From contig NZ_BDCD01000026.1 in assembly GCF_001613325.1 (NCBI RefSeq), positions 62,001 to 126,000 on the forward strand: DNA of 64,000 bases, given 5' to 3'. The DNA is from Nocardia yamanashiensis NBRC 100130. GTDB lineage: Bacteria; Actinomycetota; Actinomycetes; Mycobacteriales; Mycobacteriaceae. Of this stretch, positions 43,764 through 52,440 are shown piece after piece. The notes below the pieces were generated by a model. That model was not told where the DNA came from and ran no database searches. It was given only the letters and a program-made list of their open reading frames with translations. The position numbers and the translations under genes were made by a program. Numbering within the stretch: the first letter of the stretch is position 1; every line of letters starts with the position of its first letter.

Positions 43764-43784
43764 TTCCCTCGCTAGGAGAGACCA

Positions 43785-44636
43785 ATGACCGAGTACGTCG
43801 AGATCGAAGGCGGCCGGATCGCATACGACGAGATCGGCGCGGGCCCGCTGGTGGTGCTGTCGCACGGCATCGGCGACCGCCGGCAGGCGTACCGGCACCT
43901 GGCCCCGCTGCTCGCCGCGGCGGGTTACCGGGTGGTCAGCGTCGATGTGCGCGGGCATGGCGAATCGAGCATGGGGTGGACTTCGGTGACGGGGCAGGAG
44001 GCCATCAGCCGCACCGATATCGCCGATGATCTGATCGCGGTCATCCGGCAGCTGGGCGGGCCGGCGGTGCTGGTCGGGCACTCGATCTCGGGCGGCGCGG
44101 CCACCATCGCGGCGGCCAAGGCCCCCGAGTTGATCACCGCCATCGTGGAGATCAACCCGTTCACCCGCGTCCAGAAGTTCGACGTGGCAGCGCTTCTCAC
44201 CGTCTCGCGGTTCCGGCGCGGCATGGTCCCGCTGCTCAGCACCATGATCTTCAAGAGCCTGAAGCAGTGGCGGAAGTACCTGGATGTGGCCTACCCGGTC
44301 AAGCCCGCCGACTACGAGCAGTACATGGGCGAGCTCGACGCCAAGCTGCGCGAACCGGGCCGGCTGGCCGAATTCATGAAGACCGGCAAGACCGATCCCG
44401 CCGACGCGCAGGCCCAACTGCCGCACGTCACCCAGCCCGCGCTGATCATCATGGGCGCCGAGGAGCCGGACTTCCCGAATCCGCGGGCCGAGGGGCAGGC
44501 CATCGTCGACGCACTGCCGGCCGGGCTGGGCAGCCTGGCGATGATCGAGAACGCGGGCCACTACCCGCACGCGGGCAATGCCGAGCAGACCGCCGAGCTG
44601 ATCCTGCCGTTCCTGAAGGAGCACGCGGTTGCCTAG
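43785..44636 (+). CDS. Alpha/beta hydrolase
   Basis: A 283-aa cytoplasmic hydrolase. The nucleophile elbow is VLVGHSISGGAATIAAA near residue 105, preceded by the oxyanion SHGIGDRRQAY and the strand VVSVDVRGHGESS. The acid is in IIMGAEEPDFP and the His in AGHYPHAG. The AGGAGAGACCA before ATG 43785 is a good ribosome binding site. Its last codons overlap the TetR start, so the two are an operon, probably controlled by that TetR at the upstream inverted repeat. Confidence 0.85.
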   Translation: MTEYVEIEGGRIAYDEIGAGPLVVLSHGIGDRRQAYRHLAPLLAAAGYRVVSVDVRGHGESSMGWTSVTGQEAISRTDIADDLIAVIRQLGGPAVLVGHSISGGAATIAAAKAPELITAIVEINPFTRVQKFDVAALLTVSRFRRGMVPLLSTMIFKSLKQWRKYLDVAYPVKPADYEQYMGELDAKLREPGRLAEFMKTGKTDPADAQAQLPHVTQPALIIMGAEEPDFPNPRAEGQAIVDALPAGLGSLAMIENAGHYPHAGNAEQTAELILPFLKEHAVA

Positions 44637-45201
44637 GGCCGGACTGAGCAAGACCGAGGTGGTGGCCGCCGGGGCGCGCTTGGCCGACGAGGTCGGATTC
44701 GCCAATCTCACCCTCGGCGGGCTGGCCGAACGGGTCGGGGTGCGCACGCCCTCGCTGTACAAGCACGTGGACGGGCTGCCCGCGCTGCGGCACGAGATCG
44801 CCACGCTGGCCAGTGTCGAATTGGACCGGCGGGTGCGGGATGCCATGCACGGCAAGACCGGACGGGAGGCCCTGGCGGCCTTCGCGAATGCCTTCCGCGA
44901 CTTCGTGATCGAGCATCCGGGACGGTATGCCGCGACGGTGGGGGAGCCGCTGGGCGGACCGGAGGATCCGCTGTACCGAGCCAGTTTCCGGGTGATGGAA
45001 TCCATGCAGGTGGTGCTGCGCGGGTACGGCGTTCCCGAGAGCGAGATGGTGCACGCGGTGCGGACGCTGCGCTGCGCCTTCCACGGCTACGCCACCTTGC
45101 AGACCTCCGACGGCTTCCAGTGGAGCGATGACGCGCCGGCCAGCTTCGAGTGGATGATCGGGTTCATCGATCGCGGGCTGAACCGGGCCGAAAGCGTCTG
45201 A
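44629..45201 (+). CDS. TetR/AcrR-family regulator
   Basis: A 190-aa regulator starting at TTG 44629, with GAAGGAG 6 nt upstream inside the hydrolase gene. The helix-turn-helix is FANLTLGGLAERVGVRTPSL then YKHVDGLPALRHEI (residues 24-55). The C-domain carries FEWMIGFIDRGL. It overlaps the hydrolase by 8 bp, so the pair is co-translated. The ligand may relate to the hydrolase substrate, an inference from context. Confidence 0.85.
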   Translation: MPRAGLSKTEVVAAGARLADEVGFANLTLGGLAERVGVRTPSLYKHVDGLPALRHEIATLASVELDRRVRDAMHGKTGREALAAFANAFRDFVIEHPGRYAATVGEPLGGPEDPLYRASFRVMESMQVVLRGYGVPESEMVHAVRTLRCAFHGYATLQTSDGFQWSDDAPASFEWMIGFIDRGLNRAESV

Positions 45202-45227
45202 CCAGCACCGCAGCCCCCACCGCCCGG

Positions 45228-45245
45228 TTCGTGCATGTGCACAAA
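45228..45245. promoter_or_regulatory. Palindromic site upstream of lipase
   Basis: TTCGTGCA-TG-TGCACAAA is a 7-of-8 inverted repeat about 120 bp upstream of the lipase start. It may be an operator. Confidence 0.3.
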
Positions 45246-45367
45246 CGGGTCGTCCTACCCTTTGGCCGCTGTCAATGGTGCCGGGTCCGCCTTTCCTGTG
45301 AGCTGGAACGAAACCGCCGCCGCGGTGTGACCGGCGGCACCAGATCAACGGTGATTCGGAGGATGTG

Positions 45368-46702
45368 ATGACCAAGTCCCGGGGACGGCTGGCGCTATTG
45401 GCGCTGGCGGCCTGCGTGACCGTGGGGAGTGCGGGGGTGGCGGCGGCGGATCCGGACTATCCGCCGGCCTTCCCGGCGGACCAGAACCAATTGCCGCAGC
45501 TGCCCACCGAACCGCAGCTCTACGACCTGCTGCCGATTCCGAGCCCGGACAACGATCCCTGGTACGACGATCCGGCGGATCTGGCCTCGTACGCGCCGGG
45601 GCAGATCGTGCGCAGCCGCGAGGTGCAGACGCGCCTGCTCGGGCTGCCGATCCCGGTCTACACCAAGCAGTTGCTGTACCGGTCCAATGATGTGCACGAC
45701 AATCCGATCGTCACCGCCACCACCGTGATCGTGCCCGGTATTCCGTGGCAAGGCAGCGCGCGGCCGGTGGTGTCGTTCCAGGAGGCCATCGACTCCACCG
45801 ACTCGGCCTGCAATCCGTCGCACACCCTGCAGACCGGGACCATGAAGGAGTCCACGCTGAGCATGTACTGGCTCATGCAGGGCTTCGCCATCAACGTCCC
45901 CGACTTCGACGGCAAGTTCAACACCTTCAATACCTATGCCGAGGGCAAGATGGTCCTCGACAGCCTGCGCGCCATGAAAAACGATGCGGCCCTGGGCCTC
46001 ACCGATTCGGGCATCGCGCTCTACGGGTATTCCGGCGGCGGCTCCGGTTCCATCCGGGCGGCCGAACTGCGCCAGTCCTACGCGCCCGACGTGCGGATTC
46101 TGGGCACCACCATCGGCGGTGCGCCCGGCAATCTGCTGGAGCAGGCGCGGTACGCCACGCAAGAACAGCCGGGCCTGACCGGGATCAGCAACTTCACCAT
46201 GTGGCTCGGATTCGCTTCGCTGGCACGGGAATACCCGGACGTGTTCAAGCCGGAGGAACTGCTGACCGAGGCGGGGCAGCAGATCGTGCGGGACATGGGC
46301 AGCCGCTGCTACGCCACCATCGCGCTGTCCGGCGCATACCGGCCGATCAGCGAGTACTACCAGCCGGGCAAGTCGCTGGAGTCCTCGCCGGAGGTCGTGC
46401 GGGTGCTGGAGGAGAACAGCCTCGGCAAGTACATCCCCGACACCCCGGTGCTGTGGTGGCACGGCATGTGGGACGAGCTGATCCCGCCGGTGAAGGTGGT
46501 GCTGCCGACCGTGCAGTCCTACTGGGATCGCGGGGCGGACCTGCGCTTCTACACGGTGCCGGTGCCCGAGCACGTGGTGAACGCGGTGACCGGCTGGCCG
46601 CCCGCGGTGGCCTGGACCAGTGCGTTGCTGCGCGGTCTCGCGCCCGGGCCGAAGTTCTTCGCGGCTTTCACGCCGCTGCCCGCGGGCTTCCCGGGTAGCT
46701 GA
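45368..46702 (+). CDS. Secreted lipase, LIP family
   Basis: A 444-aa exported enzyme with a Sec signal peptide (LALLALAACVTVGSAGVAAADP, cut near AAA-DP). The family has an alpha/beta fold with a lid. The nucleophile Ser is in ALYGYSGGGSGSIRAA (GYSGG), and the family strand GFAINVPDFDG precedes it. The acid is in WWHGMWDELIPP and the His in VPEHVVNA. It resembles the secretory lipase family common in Nocardia and mycobacteria. ATG 45368 sits 5 nt after GGAGG. A role in lipid scavenging outside the cell is likely. Confidence 0.85.
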   Translation: MTKSRGRLALLALAACVTVGSAGVAAADPDYPPAFPADQNQLPQLPTEPQLYDLLPIPSPDNDPWYDDPADLASYAPGQIVRSREVQTRLLGLPIPVYTKQLLYRSNDVHDNPIVTATTVIVPGIPWQGSARPVVSFQEAIDSTDSACNPSHTLQTGTMKESTLSMYWLMQGFAINVPDFDGKFNTFNTYAEGKMVLDSLRAMKNDAALGLTDSGIALYGYSGGGSGSIRAAELRQSYAPDVRILGTTIGGAPGNLLEQARYATQEQPGLTGISNFTMWLGFASLAREYPDVFKPEELLTEAGQQIVRDMGSRCYATIALSGAYRPISEYYQPGKSLESSPEVVRVLEENSLGKYIPDTPVLWWHGMWDELIPPVKVVLPTVQSYWDRGADLRFYTVPVPEHVVNAVTGWPPAVAWTSALLRGLAPGPKFFAAFTPLPAGFPGS

Positions 46703-46718
46703 TCTCGCCCGTGTTGCT

Positions 46719-46741
46719 GCCGGAATTGGGGGGATTCCGGC
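46719..46741 (+). terminator. Hairpin terminator after lipase
   Basis: GCCGGAAT-TGGGGGG-ATTCCGGC is a perfect 8-bp stem 16 bp past the lipase stop. Confidence 0.7.
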
Positions 46742-46798
46742 CCTAACGTGGACCGCACGGCCGATCACCAGGGGTTCCCTGTGGAGAGGAGCACGTGC

Positions 46799-47335
46799 GT
46801 GCAGCTACGTCGCGGGAACGACTGGAAACAGGCGGGGGTGGTGCTCGGCGCGGTCATCGCGCTGACCGCGATCCCCGCCGCCCTGGCCCGAATGGCGCCG
46901 GTGCGCGAGGAGATCGTCCCCGGCGGCGCCGAGATCACCCTGACGGCCGCGGGTGAGGAGCCCGACACCATCGCCGTCGATATCCGGGCGGACGGCTGGA
47001 CGTCCCTGCCCACCGGCGATCCCACCTCCGCGGTCTTGAACAGCCCCGACGGCGGGGTGCTGCTGATCACCGTGGTCAACGGAGTCACCGATTTCCCCGA
47101 AGCGGCCGAATGGCGGCGCAAAGTGCTGGGGCTGCAAGCCTTCCCGGTGGCCTTCGACGGCGGTGAGATCAGCAATCAGCACGGTTTCGCCGGACCCACC
47201 TGTCGCGGTGAGAAGTACGTCGGGGTGTGCGCCATCATGGGCAATCACAATCTGATCGTCTCGCTCATGCTCACCGGCGAGCGCTCCGGGGCCGCGCTCG
47301 AGAATGTCATCGAGACCTTGCGGGTGGTGGAGTGA
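46799..47335 (+). CDS. Hypothetical membrane-anchored protein
   Basis: A 178-aa protein. One hydrophobic segment, AGVVLGAVIALTAIPAALA (residues 11-29), anchors a mostly extracytoplasmic domain with Cys in GPTCRGEKYVGVCAIMGN (two Cys that may pair). The start at GTG 46799 is chosen because AGGAG lies 7 nt upstream; GTG 46781 is in frame. Its stop overlaps the ATG of the PrsW-like gene (TGATG), so the two are co-translated. No family is recognised, but the company suggests a membrane substrate or partner of the protease (inference). Confidence 0.55.
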   Translation: MQLRRGNDWKQAGVVLGAVIALTAIPAALARMAPVREEIVPGGAEITLTAAGEEPDTIAVDIRADGWTSLPTGDPTSAVLNSPDGGVLLITVVNGVTDFPEAAEWRRKVLGLQAFPVAFDGGEISNQHGFAGPTCRGEKYVGVCAIMGNHNLIVSLMLTGERSGAALENVIETLRVVE

Positions 47336-48408
47336 TGAGCTGGATTCAGCCGAAATCGCTGCTGTTCTGGGTCTATTGCCTCATCGTGTGCACGGGCGCG
47401 TTCGCCCTGCTGATCCAATTGCTGCCGGTGGCGCGGGTGACCTGGGGCGGCATCCTGGTCGGATTGCCTTTCACCGTCGCCACTTTCGCGATGGTCACGA
47501 TCATCCTGCACCGGCTGGACCTGCTGCGCGCGCACCGGGTCATCGGCAAATGGCTGGCCCTGGGCTTCGTGTGGGGTGCGGGCGCGGGCACCGGCATCGC
47601 CATGTTCGCCAATGACAAGAACATGCGCTTCATCCAGAACGTGGCCGGGGACGGATTCGCGCAGAACTGGCAGGCCCCGATCTCGGCGTCGATCGTCGAG
47701 GAGGGCATCAAGGGGGTGGGCGTGTTCGCGGTGGCGTGGCTGAGCCGCCCGATCCTGCAGCGCCCCATGCACGGACTGCTGCTCGGCGGGTTCACCGGGC
47801 TCGGCTTCCAGGTGGTGGAGAACATCACCTATTCGGCCAATGCCGGGATCAATTCCGCCCAGGGCGCGGCCGGTCCGGCGCTGCTGGTCGGCATTCTGCG
47901 CCTGGTCACCGGTCTCACCTCGCACTGGATGTTCACCGCGCTGGCGGGCATCGGCATCGTGGTGGCGCTGGCCGCCTCGGATCGTTCGACCGGACAGCGC
48001 TTCTCGTGGTTCCTGGGCCTCTACCTGCTGGGCGCGGCGCTGCATTTCGCCTGGGACGCACCGCAACCGGAGGAGGCCGGGTTGTGGAGCATCGGGCTGA
48101 AGATGCTCGTGTACATCACCCTGTTCGCCATCGTCTACCTGCGGGTGGTGGTGCGCGACGAAAGGCGCTGGTTCCGTGCGGCTTCCGACTGGGCGGTGCG
48201 TTCGCAGCTGGCTCCGCCCGGCGAACTCGACACCCTGGTCACGGGCCGCGCCCGCCGCGCCGCCCGCCGAGCCCACCCCGGTCCGGCGGGGACGACGCGG
48301 CGGCGGCAGCGGGAACTCGTCGACTGGGTGCAGGTCGTCGGCACCCGCCGGGATACCGAGACCGCGCTCGCGCATCACTCCGGCCAGGGCGAATTCCGGA
48401 TGACCTGA
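47335..48408 (+). CDS. PrsW-family intramembrane metalloprotease
   Basis: A 357-aa polytopic membrane protein with about eight hydrophobic segments. The conserved site motifs of the family are visible: SIVEEGIKGVGVFAVAW (EExxK), GLGFQVVENITYS, TGLTSHWMFTALAGIG and ALHFAWDAP, in that order. In Bacillus PrsW cleaves an anti-sigma factor; here the target is unknown. A basic C-tail (RARRAARRAHPGPAGTTRRR) faces the cytoplasm. Its last 34 bp overlap the convergent HD gene. It is co-translated with the upstream anchored protein. Confidence 0.85.
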   Translation: MSWIQPKSLLFWVYCLIVCTGAFALLIQLLPVARVTWGGILVGLPFTVATFAMVTIILHRLDLLRAHRVIGKWLALGFVWGAGAGTGIAMFANDKNMRFIQNVAGDGFAQNWQAPISASIVEEGIKGVGVFAVAWLSRPILQRPMHGLLLGGFTGLGFQVVENITYSANAGINSAQGAAGPALLVGILRLVTGLTSHWMFTALAGIGIVVALAASDRSTGQRFSWFLGLYLLGAALHFAWDAPQPEEAGLWSIGLKMLVYITLFAIVYLRVVVRDERRWFRAASDWAVRSQLAPPGELDTLVTGRARRAARRAHPGPAGTTRRRQRELVDWVQVVGTRRDTETALAHHSGQGEFRMT

Positions 48409-49013
48409 ACGAAATCGCCGCGTTCGAAGCCCGGGACGAAGTGGGCGAGGACATCGGCCTTCACATTGCCGAAGGTGGTGTCCGGGCGATCCTTGATGCC
48501 GTCGGTGAAGGCGGCCAGGATGTTGTTCTTGAAATCCGGGCGCGGATGGGCCGCGACCACTTCGGCGCGCTGCTCGTCGGACACGTCCGCGTAGCCCAGG
48601 CCCAGCACATCCAGTTCGACGCCGCGGGTGACCAGGGCGATCTCGGGGGCCATGTGCAGCGGGATCTCCGGGGTGGTGTGCAGGGCGATGCCGGTCCACA
48701 CCAATTCCGCACGCGCGCCGTCGATTCCGTGGGCGTGCAGGAAGCGCCGGGCCTCGTCCGCGCCGTCGATCTCGAAGCGCTGATCGGTGCGGCGGTAGCG
48801 GTCGGTCAGGCCCAGGTCGTGGAACATGGCGCCGACGTAGAGCAGTTCCGGGTCGAAATCCAGGCCCTGGCGTTCACCGTGCAGCGCGCCCCACAGATAC
48901 ACCCGGCGGGAGTGGTCGAACAGCAGGGGTGAGGCCACCTCGCGCACCAGTTCGGTGGCCGCGCGCGCCAGGTCGCTGTCCGGGATCCGTACTCCCGCAA
49001 TCTTTTCCGTCAT
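48375..49013 (-). CDS. HD-domain metal-dependent hydrolase (cyanamide-hydratase-like)
   Basis: A 212-aa HD-superfamily protein. Metal ligands are in LLFDHSRRVYLWG (His), YVGAMFHDLGLTDRY (HD) and IALHTTPEIPLHM (late His). The family resemblance is to cyanamide-hydratase-like HD proteins common in actinobacteria and fungi. ATG 49013 is chosen. It is divergent from the AraC/GlxA-type regulator 100 bp away, a likely regulator. Substrate unknown. Confidence 0.8.
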   Translation of the reverse strand: MTEKIAGVRIPDSDLARAATELVREVASPLLFDHSRRVYLWGALHGERQGLDFDPELLYVGAMFHDLGLTDRYRRTDQRFEIDGADEARRFLHAHGIDGARAELVWTGIALHTTPEIPLHMAPEIALVTRGVELDVLGLGYADVSDEQRAEVVAAHPRPDFKNNILAAFTDGIKDRPDTTFGNVKADVLAHFVPGFERGDFVQVIRNSPWPE

Positions 49014-49113
49014 CGTCTCGCACCTTTCCGGTGATCGTTGCCTGGAATCAGCTTCGTCTCCGGAGGTAGGCTCGGGCCATGTCTGAAATGACGAGAAAAC
49101 CACAGATCCGGAC

Positions 49114-50067
49114 ATGACGCATCGGGTGGCGTTCGTGGTGTTCGACGGGTGCACGCTGCTCGATGTGAGCGGGCCGTCCGAGGTGCTGCACCAGGCGACG
49201 CGGCGGGGATTCGAATACGAGGTGACGCTGGTGTCGGCGCGCGGCGGTGCGGTCCGGACGGCGGATGGGCTGGTGCTGGGCGGAATTCGCGCCGCCGCGG
49301 CGGCCGGGCCGGCGGACACGGTGATCGTGTCGGGTGGCGAACGGCTGGCCACACGGCCGATCGAGGACGAATTGCTCACGGCGACAGCCGCGCTCGCGGA
49401 GACCGCCGGGCGGGTGGCGGCGATCTGCACGGGGGCGTTCGTGCCCGCGCGGCTGGGCTGGCTGGACGGGCGGCGGGCCACCACGCACTGGCGGCACGCG
49501 CGCACGCTGGCGGCGCGGTATCCGTCGATCCGGGTGGAGCCGGATGCCATTCATATCGCGGATGGGCGGTATCTGACCTCGGCGGGTATCACCGCGGGAA
49601 TCGATCTGACGCTGGCCGTGGTCGAGCACGATCACGGCGCGGCGGTGGCCCGCGACATCGCCCGGGAACTGGTGGTCTACATGCAGCGGCCGGGTGGGCA
49701 GTCGCAGTTCTCGGCGGCGCTGGCCATCCCGCCGGCGCGCAGCGAGGTGCTCCGGCAGCTCACCGCCGCGGTGCTTTCCGATCCGGCCGGAGAGCACGGT
49801 CTCGGGGCGCTGGCGGATCGGGCCGTGCTCAGCACGCGGCATCTGACCCGCTTGTTCCAGGCCGAGTTCGGGCTCACCCCGGCGCGCTGGGTGGAGCTGG
49901 TGCGGCTCGATCGGGCGAAACAGCTGCTGCTGGACGGCTATTCGGTGACGGCGGCGGCCGAGCGCAGCGGGCTGGGCACCGACGAGACACTGCGGCGCGT
50001 CTTCGCCCGCCATCTCGACACCACCCCGACCGCCTACCGGCAGCGCTTCGCCACGACCGGGTACTGA
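49114..50067 (+). CDS. GlxA-type AraC regulator with DJ-1/PfpI domain
   Basis: A 317-aa regulator. Residues 1-190 form a DJ-1/PfpI-like domain (RVAFVVFDGCTLLDVSGP, then the elbow Cys in VAAICTGAFVPARLG and GRRATTHWRH). The C-terminus is an AraC-type helix-turn-helix (TRHLTRLFQAEFGLTPARW, SGLGTDETLRRVFARHL). These regulators sense metabolites by the N-domain. It is divergent from the HD hydrolase and probably controls it. Confidence 0.85.
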   Translation: MTHRVAFVVFDGCTLLDVSGPSEVLHQATRRGFEYEVTLVSARGGAVRTADGLVLGGIRAAAAAGPADTVIVSGGERLATRPIEDELLTATAALAETAGRVAAICTGAFVPARLGWLDGRRATTHWRHARTLAARYPSIRVEPDAIHIADGRYLTSAGITAGIDLTLAVVEHDHGAAVARDIARELVVYMQRPGGQSQFSAALAIPPARSEVLRQLTAAVLSDPAGEHGLGALADRAVLSTRHLTRLFQAEFGLTPARWVELVRLDRAKQLLLDGYSVTAAAERSGLGTDETLRRVFARHLDTTPTAYRQRFATTGY

Positions 50068-50141
50068 AGACGGGCATAACGGGCTTCAGCGCCGCTTAGA
50101 GTGGCGGGGGACGAGCACTGCCGCACGACCCCCGAGGAGCG

Positions 50142-51149
50142 ATGACCATGCTGGCCGCACGACTGCATCTGGGAACGAACCGCCGACTGGAACTGGACGA
50201 CGTGCCGATTCCGGAGCCCGGCCCGGACCAGGTGCTGATCAAGGTCGAGGCGGCGGGCGTGTGCCTGTCGGATGTGCACCTCATCGACGGCATGCTCAAT
50301 CCGCTGTTCCTGAAGGGCGACGTGGTCACCCTCGGGCACGAGGTGGCGGGCACCGTGCACGCGCTCGGACCGGATGTCACCACCGCGCGGATCGGCGACC
50401 GGGTGCTGTTGCAGGCGGGCGAGACCCGCGGGGCCGCGGTCTACACGCGCGGCGTGGACTACGACGGCGGCTGGGCCGAATACGCCCTGGCGCGAGTCGA
50501 CACCCTGGTGCCGATTCCCGACGATCTGCCCTTCGAACAGGCGTGCTTCATTCCGGACGCGGTCTCCACGCCGTGGGCGGCCATCACCGCCACGGCCCAG
50601 GTGAAAGCCGCCGAGCCGGTGGGCGTCTGGGGCGTCGGCGGGCTGGGCGCGCACGGCGTGCAGCTGCTGCGCATGGTCGGCGCGGCCCCGATCGTCGCGG
50701 TCGATCCGCTGCCGGCCGCGCGTGAGCGCGCGCTCGAACTGGGCGCGGACTTCGCCTTCGATCCGGCCGATCCGGACCTGCGCCGCAAGATCTTCGCCGC
50801 CACCGGCACCGGTCTGGCCGCCGCCTTCGACTTCGCGGGCGTGGCGGCGGTGCGCGAACAGGCCGTGGTCTGCATGGGCCCCGGCGGCCGGCTGGTGCTG
50901 GTCGGGCTCACCGACAAACCCATCACCATTACCGGCGGCACCGCGTTCAGCTTCTTCCAGCAGCAGGTGCGCGGACATTACGGTTCGCAGCCCGAGCACG
51001 TCACCGAACTGGTGAAACTGCAAGGGCTGCATCGCATCGACTTCGCGCGCTCGGTCAGCGCGGTGGTGCCGCTGGCCGACGCCGCCAAGGCCGTGCACGA
51101 TCTGGACACCAAGGAAGGCAATCCGATCCGGATCGTGCTGAAGCCCTAG
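50142..51149 (+). CDS. Zinc-type alcohol dehydrogenase family (MDR)
   Basis: A 335-aa medium-chain dehydrogenase. Catalytic-zinc ligands are in GVCLSDVHLIDG (Cys) and VTLGHEVAG (His-Glu). The structural-zinc lobe (four Cys) is absent: LLQAGETRGAAVYTRGVDYD is found there. The Rossmann motif is VGVWGVGGLGAHGVQLLRM. It may oxidise an alcohol or reduce an aldehyde. It is convergent with the phosphatase, and their stops overlap by 4 bp. There is no dedicated regulator. Confidence 0.85.
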   Translation: MTMLAARLHLGTNRRLELDDVPIPEPGPDQVLIKVEAAGVCLSDVHLIDGMLNPLFLKGDVVTLGHEVAGTVHALGPDVTTARIGDRVLLQAGETRGAAVYTRGVDYDGGWAEYALARVDTLVPIPDDLPFEQACFIPDAVSTPWAAITATAQVKAAEPVGVWGVGGLGAHGVQLLRMVGAAPIVAVDPLPAARERALELGADFAFDPADPDLRRKIFAATGTGLAAAFDFAGVAAVREQAVVCMGPGGRLVLVGLTDKPITITGGTAFSFFQQQVRGHYGSQPEHVTELVKLQGLHRIDFARSVSAVVPLADAAKAVHDLDTKEGNPIRIVLKP

Positions 51150-52216
51150 GCCAAACGGCGCTGGAAGGCGGTACTGGACGCCCCGTTCGCGAGATCCACG
51201 GTCATGACCCGCAGGTCGGCCGCGGACGGGGTCAGGTCCAGCACCATGAAGCCGAGATCGTTGTAGTTCTCGTAGAGCGCCGCATTCTGCGTGCCCTTGG
51301 ACTTGTCCCCGCCGACGGACTTGGCCGCCGCGCCCGAGATGAGCTGCCGGGTGCCCTTGGACGCCGTGTTCGGGTCCAGCACCTGCAGCGAGTGGTCGTG
51401 CCCGGACAGGATGAACTGGCACCGGCCCAGCACGTGCTGTTCGAAGAAATCCTGCACGTGAATGCCGTTGATGGGGGCGATGTTCAGGCCCTCGTACTCA
51501 CCGGCGTTCCCGTGCGGGCCGTTGTTCAGGTACGGGTGATGGGTGCAGGCGATCTTCCACTTGGCGGGCGATTCGGCGATGGCCCGGTCCAGCCAGGCGG
51601 CCTGCTCGGTCATGAACTGCCCGTCGGCCGCCCAGTAGGGGGCGAACAGCGGCGGCAGGTAGGCGGCGATGGGATTCAGGTCCAGCACGAAGAATTCGAC
51701 GATGGGCTGCTCGTGCGGCACGCGCACCGAGTAGTAGCGGGACGGCATGAACCAGCGCGATGAACGCTGGTGATAGTTCACCTCGTGATCGCCGCGCAGC
51801 AGCCAGCCGCCGTCACCGGGCAGGATCGAGCTGTTGTCGTGATTGCCCTGGACCATGATCCAGGGGAAGTCGAGATCGTGATTGGGGTCCTCGAACTTGG
51901 CGCTGAACTGGGCGTCGTCATCGGCCCACGGGCCCTGTTCGTAGACATTGTCGCCGAGCCCGAGGGCGAAGGAGATCGGTTCGCGGGCGTGCAGGGCGCG
52001 CATGGCGTCGGCGACCTGCCATTGCGGCCGCGCGCCGGTGCCGGCATCGCCGGTGACGAGAATGCGCAGGTCGGTGGACCCGGGGAAGGCCGCTTTGGTG
52101 ACGCCCGCGGATTGCGGGGCGTCGGCGCGGGCCGGTGCGGCGGCGACCGTGGTCAGGCCGGCGGCGGCTGCTGCTCCGGCGGCTCCGGTGAGGAAGCCGC
52201 GACGATCCACGGTCAT
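51146..52216 (-). CDS. Tat-exported metallophosphoesterase (purple acid phosphatase-like)
   Basis: A 356-aa phosphatase carrying a Tat signal (VDRRGFLTGAAGAAAAAG, cut after APARAD). Binuclear-metal motifs are LVTGDAGTG, LGDNVYEQG, VQGNHDNS, THHPYLN and LSGHDHSLQ. It would dephosphorylate organic phosphates outside the membrane. ATG 52216 has AGGAG 7 nt before it. An inverted repeat, CTGGTC-N4-GACCAG, is at 52236-52251. Confidence 0.9.
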   Translation of the reverse strand: MTVDRRGFLTGAAGAAAAAGLTTVAAAPARADAPQSAGVTKAAFPGSTDLRILVTGDAGTGARPQWQVADAMRALHAREPISFALGLGDNVYEQGPWADDDAQFSAKFEDPNHDLDFPWIMVQGNHDNSSILPGDGGWLLRGDHEVNYHQRSSRWFMPSRYYSVRVPHEQPIVEFFVLDLNPIAAYLPPLFAPYWAADGQFMTEQAAWLDRAIAESPAKWKIACTHHPYLNNGPHGNAGEYEGLNIAPINGIHVQDFFEQHVLGRCQFILSGHDHSLQVLDPNTASKGTRQLISGAAAKSVGGDKSKGTQNAALYENYNDLGFMVLDLTPSAADLRVMTVDLANGASSTAFQRRLA

Positions 52217-52235
52217 TCAGATCTCCTGTTCCATT

Positions 52236-52251
52236 CTGGTCGATTGACCAG
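52236..52251. promoter_or_regulatory. Inverted repeat upstream of phosphatase
   Basis: CTGGTC-GATT-GACCAG lies 20 bp upstream of the phosphatase start and may be an operator. It does not match the Pho box I know. Confidence 0.35.
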
Positions 52252-52440
52252 TATTCCCGCTCGGTTCGAACCGCGCACGACAAGGGCGAATGCCGGTTCA
52301 CCCTACCCAGCCGACACGCCGCGTTATTCGAGGCAGCGGACCTTTTGACACGGTTACTTCGCGGTGAGAACGTGGTGTGTCCATTTTCATTGGAGCAACA
52401 CCGGCTCACTCACCGGGCTCGGCCACAGGGGGACGCAGCT

